Assembly (NCBI GenBank): GCA_946482625.1
Contig: CAMLSH010000161.1
Span: 1 to 8,132, forward strand
From: an uncultured Opitutaceae bacterium
GTDB lineage: Bacteria > Verrucomicrobiota > Verrucomicrobiae > Opitutales > Opitutaceae
DNA length: 8,132 nucleotides
Direction: 5' to 3'
Position numbers and translations under genes: made by a program
Shown: positions 1-6,647 of the stretch, one piece after another
How the letters are laid out: each line of letters opens with the position of its first letter
Numbering within the stretch: the stretch's first letter is position 1
The notes under the pieces: generated by a model
The model's input: only the letters and a program-made list of their open reading frames with translations
The model's database searches: none
Told to the model about the DNA's origin: nothing

Positions 1-75
1 CAGGCGGATTCGCTCAACGTGGCGATGGCGACGATCATCACGTTGTTCGAGGCGGTGCGGCAGCGCGGTGCTTGA
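1..75 (+). CDS. RNA 2'-O-methyltransferase, SpoU/TrmH family (C-terminal end only)
   Basis: The window opens inside a reading frame that ends at TGA 73-75 and gives 24 residues, QADSLNVAMATIITLFEAV followed by RQRGA. The ADSLNVAMA stretch followed by a hydrophobic helix and a (F/Y)EAxRQR end matches motif 3 and the closing helix of SPOUT methyltransferases of the SpoU/TrmH class. In that family this region forms the trefoil knot and S-adenosylmethionine pocket, and the enzyme methylates ribose 2'-OH groups in tRNA or rRNA. The substrate cannot be told from this fragment. The gene converges on the minus-strand SDR gene, with 63 bases between the two stops. Confidence 0.72.
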   Translation, partial: QADSLNVAMATIITLFEAVRQRGA

Positions 76-138
76 TGAGTGGCGGACGAAGGTGAAGCGG
101 CTTGTCCCGGAGGCCTCACCCTACCCGCTTCGGCGAAC

Positions 139-1287
139 TCACGATGACGCGGCGTTCTTCAGATGGGCGACCAGTTCGGCGGTGCCGGCGGCCATGCTGA
201 TGCGCGGCGTGTAGCCGAGGTCGCGACGGGCGGCGGTGAGGTCGAACCAGTGATCTTTGGCCAGTTCGGCCGCGATGAAGCGGGTCATGGGCGGTTCGCC
301 GTTGAGTGGAAGGACTCGCCAGAGCGTTTCGCAGATGGCGCCGATGGAAGATGCGGTGGAAAGCGAGAGGTGTCGCGTGACGGGTTTTTCGCCGAGGGCG
401 GTGAGGAGCTGGTTGATCCAATCCCAGAGGACAACGGGCTCGCCGTTGGTGATGAAGTAGGCGCGGCCGCCCGCGGACGCGGACGAAGAGTGAGGAGTGA
501 AGAGTGAGGGACGAAAAGCGGAAGGAGGATTGAGGGCGGTGTCTGGAGTGTCACTTATTACGTGACAGTTTTCTGAGGACGTTTTCAGAGGAGAATTTTG
601 GGAAGTGTCACGTAATACGTGACACTTTTTCAGGGCGGCTTCGGCGAGGAGGTGGGCGTCGACGGCGTTTTCGACGTGGACCATGTCCACGCGGTTGGTC
701 CCCTGCCCTACGATGCGGAGGCGGCCGGCGCGGGCGCGCTCGAGGATGCGCGGCACGAGGTGCGGATCGCCGACGCCCCAGATCAAATGCGGGCGAAGGG
801 CTACGGTGCGGAGTTTTTCGGAGTTGGCGGCGAGGACTTCGCGTTCGGCGATGGCCTTGGTGAGTGGATACGGACTTGGGCAGGCGGTGGTGAGCGGGAG
901 GGATTCGTCGGCGTTGGCGAGGTCGCGGCCGTTGTAGACGACGCTGGGCGTGCTGGTGTGGATAAAGTTTCGCACGCTATGGCGGCGGGCGCCTTCGAGG
1001 AGGGCGCGTGTGCCCAGGACGTTGATACGGAAGAAATCGTCGTAGCGGCCCCACACGCCGACTTTGGCGGCAACGTGGAAGATGGTCTCGACGTTTTCGC
1101 AGGCGGCGGCGACGGCGGCGGGGTCGTCGAGCGAAGCGTGGAGGAAGCGGACGCCGCGGGCTTCAAGGTCGGGCGCGGGGGTGCGGCCGAGCACGGCGAC
1201 ACGGCGGCCTTGGGCGAGGAGGCGTTCCACGAGGCGGCGGCCGAGGAAGCCGGTGCCGCCGGTGACGAGTGTGTAACTATTTTCCAA
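139..1287 (-). CDS. NAD-dependent epimerase/dehydratase (extended SDR, 3-beta-HSD-like) with repeat-derived insertion
   Basis: This 382-residue protein belongs to the extended short-chain dehydrogenase/reductase family, cytosolic NAD(P)-dependent oxidoreductases or epimerases. Visible signatures are the Rossmann dinucleotide loop TGGTGFLG (residues 9-16), the HVAAKVGVWG strand and loop (about 71-80), the catalytic pair Y140-PLT-K144 with candidate serines at 112/115, and RPHLIWGVGDP (about 165-175), which is typical of 3-beta-hydroxysteroid dehydrogenase/isomerase-like members. The YFITNGEPV segment (about 277-285) is also characteristic of that branch. The substrate is not evident. The start is TTG at 1287; no ATG or GTG lies in frame just upstream, and the dinucleotide loop needs this N-terminus. 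No clear ribosome-binding site is visible. Residues about 220-272 (KKCHVLRDT... to ...SSSASAGG) are low-complexity and repeat-derived. Without them the protein is about 329 residues, the usual family length. The frame stays open, so the gene may still be functional. Confidence 0.88.
   Translation of the reverse strand: MENSYTLVTGGTGFLGRRLVERLLAQGRRVAVLGRTPAPDLEARGVRFLHASLDDPAAVAAACENVETIFHVAAKVGVWGRYDDFFRINVLGTRALLEGARRHSVRNFIHTSTPSVVYNGRDLANADESLPLTTACPSPYPLTKAIAEREVLAANSEKLRTVALRPHLIWGVGDPHLVPRILERARAGRLRIVGQGTNRVDMVHVENAVDAHLLAEAALKKCHVLRDTSQNSPLKTSSENCHVISDTPDTALNPPSAFRPSLFTPHSSSASAGGRAYFITNGEPVVLWDWINQLLTALGEKPVTRHLSLSTASSIGAICETLWRVLPLNGEPPMTRFIAAELAKDHWFDLTAARRDLGYTPRISMAAGTAELVAHLKNAASS
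485..509. repeat. Short tandem repeat, 14-base period
   Basis: GAAGAGTGAGG occurs at 485-495 and again at 499-509, giving a 14-base period over about 1.8 units with GAGTGA sub-repeats. It lies at the far edge of the SDR insertion and encodes a serine-rich stretch on the minus strand. Since 14 is not a multiple of 3, the two units are read in different frames. This argues that the sequence was not selected as protein when it formed. Confidence 0.7.
547..570. repeat. Degenerate copy of the palindromic element (copy 1)
   Basis: AGTGTCACTTATTACGTGAC followed by AGTT matches copy 2 (604-627) at 21 of 24 positions. The three differences break perfect symmetry. It is 57 bases (19 codons) from copy 2, so both are read in the same frame, here as CHVISDT against CHVLRDT in copy 2. 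Similar T/C-rich sequence follows both copies (TTTTCTGAGG and TTTTTCAGGG), so the repeat unit may be longer than the palindrome. Confidence 0.82.
603..627. repeat. Perfect 25-base palindromic element (copy 2)
   Basis: The left arm AAGTGTCACGTA (603-614) and right arm TACGTGACACTT (616-627) are exact reverse complements around a single central base at 615. In the SDR frame the minus strand reads KCHVLRDTS. A 12-base perfect arm pair would form a stable hairpin in RNA or could bind a dimeric protein. It lies wholly inside the SDR coding sequence. Confidence 0.9.
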
Positions 1288-1368
1288 TAAACGTACGAAA
1301 CACAGGGCGGGCGGCGGAGGAAGCGCTTTTCGGCGTGAACGTCGCGTGTGTGCGGGTACGGTGCGGGC

Positions 1369-2709
1369 ATGAAATTCCGGATCCAGCGCCGGTCTGACCC
1401 CAAGGTGAGTTTGGCGGACGGGCCGCAGTCGGGCGGCGACGGACCCATTTCCAGTCGCAAACGGAAGGGTCAGCTGACGGTCGGTGGGCGGATCGTGATG
1501 GGGCTATTTTTCAGCGTGTTTCTGGCGGTGGGGTTGGGGACGACGTATGCGTTTGCGTTGCGGCCTTGGATGAAGGTGTGGGAGGCGCGCGAGTGGATGC
1601 CGGTGACGTGCCGTATTTTATCAAGCGAGGTGAGTGAGCATCGTGGGAGCGATTCGACGACTTATGGCGTGGCGATCGCGTATTCCTACGAAGTGGAAGG
1701 GCGGGCCTATGAAGGGAGGCGGTACGATTTTTCCATGGGCTCTTCGAGCGGTCGAAGGGCGAAGAAGGAGATCGTGGCGCGGTATCGCGAAGGGCTGGAG
1801 ACGGTGTGTTATGTGAACCCGGAAAATCCGTCGGACGCGGTGATCGAGCGGGCGCGCATTCGTGACTGGGGTTTTGGGTTTATTCCGCTCGTGTTTGTGT
1901 TGGTTGGCGGCGGCGGAGTGGTTTTCGCGATTCGCGGGCCGCGAAAAAATCCGACGAACGAGCGTGAATGGCCAAAGGCACGGGCGGCGTATGAGACGAC
2001 GTTTGCTGGGCGGAGCGCACCGGATGTCGATTATTCGGATGAGGGAACCCGGGCGGGACCCTTGGAGCTGAAACCGACGGCCTCGCGTGTGGGAAAGCTG
2101 GTGGCGATTTTGTTCTTCGCGCTTTTCTGGAACGGGATCGTTTCAGTGTTTCTGGTGAACATCGTCGGCGATGCGATGCGGGGAGGCTCAATCATGTGGG
2201 TGTTCCTGCTGTTTCTCCTGCCCTTTGTCGGGGTCGGACTTTTTATGATCGGGCTGTCGGTGCGGACAGCGATGGCGCTGGCGAATCCGGTGCCACGGCT
2301 GACGGTGAACCGGCGGGCGTTCGCGCCGGGCGATACGATGGAGCTGGCGTGGCGGTTCGACGGGAGCTCGACGCGATTGAAGGATCTCCGGTTGTTTCTC
2401 GAAGGGCGCGAGGAGGCGACGTATCGACGTGGCACCGACACGAAGACGGACCGGGACGTGTTCGCGACGCTGGAGCTGGCGACGGTGGCGGGGATGTCGG
2501 CGGGGCAGCCCGGGCAGGTGAGGTTGAAACTGCCGGAGCGGATGATGCACTCGTTTAAATCCGACAACAACAGCGTGAGCTGGGTGCTGCGGGTGAAAGG
2601 CGGGATCGACTGGTGGCCGGATCTCGACGAGGAGTTTGCGGTGGCGGTGGTTCCCGGATCGGCGCGGAGAGTTTTCCCGGCTGGCGAAGCGGAGGCGTCA
2701 ACCTCATGA
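1369..2709 (+). CDS. DUF3592 domain membrane protein with C-terminal arrestin-like beta domain
   Basis: This is a 446-residue integral membrane protein of unknown function. Predicted membrane segments by eye are about 41-63, 168-188, 243-266 and 275-299, after a basic N-terminus with RRSDPK and SRKRKG. Between the first two lies a DUF3592-type domain (about 70-165), recognised from VAIAYSYEVEGRAYEGRRYDF and the closing YVNPENPSDAVIERA; in this family the domain usually sits on the outer face of the membrane. Residues about 305-430 form a soluble beta-rich domain (FAPGDTMELAWRF, LRLFLEGREEATYRRG, then SFKSDNNSVSWVLRVKGG and DWWPDLDEEFAVAVVP) that looks arrestin-like to me; this is inference. 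ATG 1369 is preferred to the in-frame GTG at 1348 because it begins MKFRIQRR; neither has a clear ribosome-binding site. Its stop overlaps the next start (ATGA), so the two are probably translationally coupled. Confidence 0.85.
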   Translation: MKFRIQRRSDPKVSLADGPQSGGDGPISSRKRKGQLTVGGRIVMGLFFSVFLAVGLGTTYAFALRPWMKVWEAREWMPVTCRILSSEVSEHRGSDSTTYGVAIAYSYEVEGRAYEGRRYDFSMGSSSGRRAKKEIVARYREGLETVCYVNPENPSDAVIERARIRDWGFGFIPLVFVLVGGGGVVFAIRGPRKNPTNEREWPKARAAYETTFAGRSAPDVDYSDEGTRAGPLELKPTASRVGKLVAILFFALFWNGIVSVFLVNIVGDAMRGGSIMWVFLLFLLPFVGVGLFMIGLSVRTAMALANPVPRLTVNRRAFAPGDTMELAWRFDGSSTRLKDLRLFLEGREEATYRRGTDTKTDRDVFATLELATVAGMSAGQPGQVRLKLPERMMHSFKSDNNSVSWVLRVKGGIDWWPDLDEEFAVAVVPGSARRVFPAGEAEASTS

Positions 2710-3140
2710 GCACGGCGGAACTGGGAATTTTCATCGCCGGCGGACAGACGGGCTTCCGGCCGGGGGAAACGTTGAATGTATCGGCTTTGTGGGCACTGCC
2801 GGTGGCGCCGGGCATGCTGGAGGCGCGGTTGTTTTGGTACACGCGTGGCAAAGGCACGGAGGACGTGGGTGTGGTGGCGGTTGAGAAAATCCCGGGGGCA
2901 GAGGCGGCGGGCGAGCGGACGTTGAGTTTCGCGCTGCCGGTGCAGCCGTGGTCGTTTTCGGGGAAGCTGGTGTCGCTGTTGTGGGCGGTGGAACTGGTGG
3001 CGGAGCCGGGCGGGCAGTCGGCGCGAGCGGAGTTTACGCTGTCGCCGGATGGGACTGAAATTTTGCTGCATGGAGCTGACGGATCTGGAGGAGGTGGCGG
3101 ACGTGAAGATGTTGGGACGGAGCGGAGGGCGATGCGGTGA
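2706..3140 (+). CDS. Small soluble beta-rich protein, partner of the DUF3592 protein
   Basis: This 144-residue protein has no signal peptide or membrane segment. It starts at ATG 2706 within the ATGA overlap with the DUF3592 gene, and this coupling decides the start; in-frame upstream extension would run into that gene. Blocks are GFRPGETLNVSALW (about 16-29), LEARLFWYTRGKGTEDVG (about 39-56), LSFALPVQPWSFSGKLVSLLW (about 74-94) and a closing strand ARAEFTLSPDGTEILL. The order and spacing resemble the C-terminal domain of the protein just upstream (FAPGDTMELAW; LRLFLEGREEATYRRG; LPERMMHSF...SWVLRV; EEFAVAVVP), which suggests a related arrestin-like beta-sandwich. The last about 20 residues are a Gly-rich flexible tail (ADGSGGGGGRED). 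I do not recognise a named family. Its role is probably as a cytosolic adaptor for the neighbouring membrane protein or ATPase, by context only. Confidence 0.8.
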   Translation: MSTAELGIFIAGGQTGFRPGETLNVSALWALPVAPGMLEARLFWYTRGKGTEDVGVVAVEKIPGAEAAGERTLSFALPVQPWSFSGKLVSLLWAVELVAEPGGQSARAEFTLSPDGTEILLHGADGSGGGGGREDVGTERRAMR

Positions 3141-3742
3141 GCGCGAGCGTTTTGGCGAAGGATAATCCTTTTGCGACGGAGCGTGTGCTGCGGGAGCGCT
3201 ACCGGCTGGATGACGCGGGCTGGGCGGAGTTGATGAAACAGTGGGAGACGCTCGGAAGGCGCGGAGCCTTGGTTGGACCGCATGGGTCGGGGAAGACGAC
3301 GTTGCTGGAGGATCTGGCGGTGCGACTGGAGCGCGACGGGTGGCGGCCGGTGTGGGTGCGGCTGAGTGAGGAGTTTTCGCGATTGCCGGAGCGGTGCGAC
3401 GTGGGGTTTTTTGCGGGGCTTAGCGAGAAGGACGTGGTGCTGGTGGATGGTGCGGAACAACTGGGGCTGGTGGCGTGGTGGATTTTTCGATACCGCGTGC
3501 GGAGGGCGGGCGGGCTCGTCGTGACGACACATCGTGCGGGGAGGCTGGCGACGTTGCGACGGTGCGGGACGACGGCGGCGTTGTTGCGGGAATTGGTGGC
3601 GGCGTTGGGGGAGGCGGTGAGCGTGGGGGAATCGGAGCGGTTGCACGCGCGGCATCGAGGGAATGTGCGGGAGGCGTTGCGGGAGCTGTATGATAAGCGG
3701 ACAGAAGCGCGTGAAGCGCTGTGCGTCGGAGTATCGGCTTGA
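3137..3742 (+). CDS. P-loop NTPase (AAA-like ATP-binding protein)
   Basis: This 201-residue ATP-binding protein has a Walker A motif GPHGSGKTT (residues 47-55) and a Walker B-like motif DVVLVDGAEQL (99-109), though the residue after the aspartate is Gly rather than the usual Glu. A TTH (130-132) sits at the end of the next strand, where sensor 1 would be, and a C-terminal helix HRGNVREALRELYD (about 173-186) resembles a sensor-2 helix. The length is short for a full AAA+ module and there is no obvious effector domain. The start is GTG 3137, overlapping the previous stop as GTGA, so it is the third gene of a tightly coupled unit with the DUF3592 membrane protein. It could power or gate that complex, or load a partner. 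The function is unknown; the nucleotide-binding fold is well supported and the finer class is not. Confidence 0.85.
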   Translation: MSASVLAKDNPFATERVLRERYRLDDAGWAELMKQWETLGRRGALVGPHGSGKTTLLEDLAVRLERDGWRPVWVRLSEEFSRLPERCDVGFFAGLSEKDVVLVDGAEQLGLVAWWIFRYRVRRAGGLVVTTHRAGRLATLRRCGTTAALLRELVAALGEAVSVGESERLHARHRGNVREALRELYDKRTEAREALCVGVSA

Positions 3743-3773
3743 AGCGCGGGAGGGGCGCGGCGTTCATCGCGAG

Positions 3774-5834
3774 ATGAACCTTTGGCTGTTGAGGGCGACC
3801 TCCTTTCTTGCGTTGTCGCTGCTGGCGCTGCCCGCGCTCGCAAAAAAGAAAGAAAACCCACTGGACCGCATGAAACCGGTCCCGACCGACCAACTGATCC
3901 CGGTGGTGGATTTTTTCCGGCCGCGGTTGTTTACGAATCCCGAGTTAAATCCGGCGGGAACACATTTTGCGGCGATCGTTTCGAGCAAGGAGGACCGAAC
4001 CGATCTGATCTCGTTTGATCTCTCATCCAAGAAAACGGAGAGCCTCACCGCCGGCGGAAGTTTCGACATCAGTAACTATGAGTGGCTCGGCGATCGCCGC
4101 TTGGTGTTCAGCATTGTGGAAGACAAACTCTACTCCACCGGGCTGTTCGCGGTGGAACTCGGGAAGTTTGGTCATAGCTACGTGTTACAGCGCTACAATG
4201 TGATGATTCCTATCGGGTTTCCCCGGAGTAAACCGAACGAAATGATCGTTTGGATACGCAATAGCGCGAAAGATCGAGGGGCTGATGGCGGCGTATTGCG
4301 GATAGATACCAGCCGGAGTTTGTTGGCCCAGGATAAGGATGGCGTGCTCTTCATGGACGGGGACGATGGCTTGCGCGCCGATATCGTGACCAGTTATCCG
4401 GACGTGAAGCCCGGCGCGGCCATGGCATACATGGCGGATCGGGATGGAGAACTGGCGTTTGCGGTCACGACTTGGGATGGGGTTTCGCGAATTCACCGGC
4501 TTGAAGGTGGAGAATGGATTCCCTGCAAAATCGACTTGCAGGACGTGGTGGTCGCTGCCGTCGGCGATGCACAGGGTGAGCTGCTGGTTTATATTTCGCA
4601 GGAAAAGAAGAGCCCGCGCGCGTTGCATCGCTTCGATGCCGTGAAGGGGGTTTTAGGAGAAAAATTGTTTCGAGACGAAAAGTACGACATCGTTGGCGAG
4701 CGTTTTTACCGGCACCCGCGCACCGGGCGGGTGCTGGGTGTCCAGTACAATCAGAACGGACCTGAAACCGTGTGGTTCGACCCTGGTTACGAAAAAATCC
4801 AAAGAGCGATTAACGCACAGTTTCCCGGTGATGTCGTGCGCGTCATTGGCAGCGATCGGGAAGAAAATCAGTTCTTCGTGAGCGTTTTTTCTGATGTGCG
4901 ACCGACGACGTATTACCATCTCAACCTGAAGAAGAAGCTGGCATCGCTTGTGGCCAATGTCGCCCCTTGGATTGATCCCCAGCGCATGCGCCCCATGCGG
5001 ATGGTCGAGTACACGGCCCGGGACGGCAGCGAGATCGAGGGCTATGTGACCCTGCCCGACGGTGTTTCAAGGGATAAGCCGGCGCCGCTTGTCGTATTGC
5101 CGCACGGTGGGCCGTGGGCGCGGGACAACTGGGGCTGGGATGCGGAAGTTCAATTTCTGGCGAGCCGCGGTTACGCCGTTTTCCAGCCGAACTATCGCGG
5201 CTCGACCGGCTATTCGTGGAAATTTTCCGAAGAGGATATGTGGGATTTTCGAAAAATGCACGACGACGTCACCGACGGAGTGAAGACCCTTCTGAAAACC
5301 GGGCTGATCGATCAGGACCGGGTTGCTATCATGGGCGGCTCGTTTGGCGGGTATCTCGCGCTCTGTGGAGCTGTCTACGAAAAGGAGCTCTACCGCTGTG
5401 CAATCACGATCGCGGGTGTGTTCGATTGGGAGCGAGTCATGCAGGAGGCGCGCGGCAGTGAATACGTGCGGGCTAATTTCGGAGTGTTACGGCGCCGGCT
5501 TGGCAACCCATTAAAAAACCAGGAGAAGTTCGACCGCATTTCTCCGGCCCGCCATGTAGACGAGATCAAGATCCCTGTTTTTGTGGCGCATGGAAGTGAG
5601 GACATGGTCGCTTCGGTTGCGCAGTCGAAACGGCTGATCGCCGAGTTAAAAAAATTCGGGGTGCCGCATGAGAAGCAGATTGAGCGGGGTGAAGCGCACG
5701 GTTTTCGAAAGCTCGATAATCAGGTGGAACTGTACACGGCCATCGAGGCGTTTCTAGCGAAGAACCTTGTGCCACGGGGAAAGACGACGTCGCAGGCTGG
5801 CACGGATTCAACAACGGCGTTGGTGGTTCCGTGA
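3774..5834 (+). CDS. Exported S9 family peptidase (prolyl oligopeptidase / dipeptidyl aminopeptidase type)
   Basis: This 686-residue secreted serine peptidase has a Sec signal peptide at 1-23 (MNLWLLR, a hydrophobic core, ALPALA, then KKKEN), so it acts in the periplasm or outside the cell. Residues about 40-415 are the expected beta-propeller (for example NPAGTHFAAIVSS, SNYEWLGDRRLVFSI), which in this family restricts access to short peptides. From about 420 there is an alpha/beta-hydrolase domain with LPHGGP (His444), NYRGSTGYSW, the nucleophile elbow GGSFGGY with Ser523, Asp610 in HGSED, and His642 in EAHGF, so the triad is complete. It resembles the S9C acylaminoacyl/dipeptidyl-peptidase branch and likely trims oligopeptides as a scavenging exopeptidase. 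ATG 3774 is chosen because it begins the signal peptide; upstream in-frame sequence overlaps the ATPase gene. A GGGAGGGG at about 3748-3755 is rather far upstream to be a good ribosome-binding site. The start lies 31 bases after the ATPase stop, so co-transcription is possible. Base composition is less GC-rich than the preceding operon. Confidence 0.93.
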   Translation: MNLWLLRATSFLALSLLALPALAKKKENPLDRMKPVPTDQLIPVVDFFRPRLFTNPELNPAGTHFAAIVSSKEDRTDLISFDLSSKKTESLTAGGSFDISNYEWLGDRRLVFSIVEDKLYSTGLFAVELGKFGHSYVLQRYNVMIPIGFPRSKPNEMIVWIRNSAKDRGADGGVLRIDTSRSLLAQDKDGVLFMDGDDGLRADIVTSYPDVKPGAAMAYMADRDGELAFAVTTWDGVSRIHRLEGGEWIPCKIDLQDVVVAAVGDAQGELLVYISQEKKSPRALHRFDAVKGVLGEKLFRDEKYDIVGERFYRHPRTGRVLGVQYNQNGPETVWFDPGYEKIQRAINAQFPGDVVRVIGSDREENQFFVSVFSDVRPTTYYHLNLKKKLASLVANVAPWIDPQRMRPMRMVEYTARDGSEIEGYVTLPDGVSRDKPAPLVVLPHGGPWARDNWGWDAEVQFLASRGYAVFQPNYRGSTGYSWKFSEEDMWDFRKMHDDVTDGVKTLLKTGLIDQDRVAIMGGSFGGYLALCGAVYEKELYRCAITIAGVFDWERVMQEARGSEYVRANFGVLRRRLGNPLKNQEKFDRISPARHVDEIKIPVFVAHGSEDMVASVAQSKRLIAELKKFGVPHEKQIERGEAHGFRKLDNQVELYTAIEAFLAKNLVPRGKTTSQAGTDSTTALVVP

Positions 5835-5861
5835 GCGGCGGGCAACCGTATCAGTAACCAG

Positions 5862-6473
5862 ATGGCCACTCGATTCCGACGTCCTCGTATTCTGATTCTT
5901 AACACCGCGCTGTCCGGTGATGCCGGGAGCACGGCGGTGGCGCTGGCGCGTGTGCGGAAAATTCTCGCACGCGCAGGCCAGGCGGAGGTGCGCGTGGGCA
6001 CGCTGTTGGGAGGGAAAGAAAAGGGAGTCGTGAAGAGTTTTACGGACGTACGCTCGGAGCTGGCGTGGGCGGAGGGGTTTGTTTTTGGGACGGGGACGCA
6101 CTGGGATTCGTGGAGCAGTGTGCTTCAGAAATTTTTGGAGGATGCGACCGAGGCGGAGGGGACGAAGCTGTGGCTAGGGAAACCGGCAGCGTGTGTGGTG
6201 ACGGAGCACAGCGTCGGCGGGAAAGGCGTGTTGTCGCGGCTGCAGGGCGTGCTCGTGACGTTGGGGTGCTTGATTCCGCCGATGAGCGGGGTGGTGTTGA
6301 GCAAGGTGGCGCAGATTGCGGTGAGGCATGAGCCGGAGGCGGCGCGGGATTTTTGGGGCGCGGAGGATCTGAAGATTGTGGCGCACAATCTGGTCGAGGC
6401 CGTGAACGGGACGAGGAAGTGGAAGGCGTGGGCGGTGGATCGGGAGGAGTTTTCGGCGCGGTGGATGGAGTGA
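5862..6473 (+). CDS. Flavodoxin-fold NAD(P)H-dependent FMN reductase-like protein
   Basis: This 203-residue cytosolic protein is of the flavodoxin / NADPH-dependent FMN reductase type. The first strand ILILNTAL (10-17) leads into SGDAGSTAVALARV (18-31), which matches the phosphate-binding loop and first helix though the GSxRxxS form is diverged. GFVFGTGTHWDSWSSVLQKFLE (about 72-93) is the conserved flavin-loop region (family form GTPxYxxxxSxxLKxFLD), with His80 replacing the common Tyr. GKPAACVVTEHSVGG (106-120) followed by VLSRLQGVLVTLGCLIPPMSG completes the expected fold. Such enzymes bind FMN and reduce flavins, quinones or related acceptors; the substrate here is not evident. ATG 5862 lies 27 bases after the peptidase stop with no clear ribosome-binding site. 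It may be the distal gene of the same transcript. A short C-terminal tail (VDREEFSARWME) completes it. Confidence 0.84.
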   Translation: MATRFRRPRILILNTALSGDAGSTAVALARVRKILARAGQAEVRVGTLLGGKEKGVVKSFTDVRSELAWAEGFVFGTGTHWDSWSSVLQKFLEDATEAEGTKLWLGKPAACVVTEHSVGGKGVLSRLQGVLVTLGCLIPPMSGVVLSKVAQIAVRHEPEAARDFWGAEDLKIVAHNLVEAVNGTRKWKAWAVDREEFSARWME

Positions 6474-6545
6474 TGTGGAAAGGTGCGAGGAGGCGAAGGG
6501 CGTTGGGGCGAAGTGTGTGAGGTGCAGATGGTCGCGCGGGTTTGT

Positions 6546-6569
6546 GTAGCCGCGTCGGTTACGACGTGG
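6546..6569 (-). repeat. REP-like 24-base hairpin element, copy 1 (inverted orientation)
   Basis: On the minus strand this reads CCACG, ten variable bases, then CGCGGCTAC. The interior forms a stem CGTCG/CGACG around a TAAC loop. It has the same frame and length as copies 2 and 3 but the opposite orientation, 31 bases from copy 2. Confidence 0.8.
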
Positions 6570-6600
6570 TTGAGACGTCGCAGGCTGAAGGAGCGGAGGG

Positions 6601-6624
6601 CCACGCTGAGGACAGCGCGGCTAC
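6601..6624 (+). repeat. REP-like 24-base hairpin element, copy 2
   Basis: This reads CCACG, ten variable bases, then CGCGGCTAC. The stem is CGCTG/CAGCG with an AGGA loop. Compared with copy 1, the stem bases differ on both sides in a compensating way while the flanks are unchanged. Confidence 0.85.
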
Positions 6625-6647
6625 GGGAAACGCGGAAAGGGCGGCGG

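Larger units (their letters stand above)
472..630 (-). repeat. Repeat-derived in-frame insertion inside the SDR gene
   Basis: About 159 bases (boundaries good to a few codons) separate the conserved SDR segments AHLLAEAAL and GRAYFITNGEP, which normally lie close together. The segment encodes about 53 residues rich in S, T, P and N. At DNA level it holds two near-identical palindromic copies (547-570 and 603-627) and a short tandem repeat (485-509). Its length is a multiple of three, so the host frame is kept. That these are mobile-type palindromic repeats is an inference from structure; the insertion itself is seen directly. Confidence 0.75.

Noticed and set aside
91..120. GGTGA...TCACC inverted repeat between the converging RNA methyltransferase and SDR genes, as a bidirectional terminator
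   Set aside because: There are only five paired bases around a 20-base loop and no T run on either side, so this is too weak to call.
619..1290. A 223-codon + strand frame opposite the SDR gene
   Set aside because: It is Gly/Ala/Glu/Val-rich with no recognisable fold, and the minus strand carries an unmistakable SDR with cofactor loop and YxxxK.
1288..1368. Divergent promoter between the SDR and DUF3592 genes
   Set aside because: A promoter must lie here by layout, but no credible -35/-10 pair or operator could be recognised on either strand.
2031..3655. Long minus-strand open frames (about 346 and 366 codons) opposite the DUF3592, small-protein and ATPase genes
   Set aside because: They encode low-complexity, R/P/H/S-rich peptides with no motifs. 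Such frames arise antisense to G-rich, GC3-biased genes, and the + strand genes have clear motifs and coupled starts.
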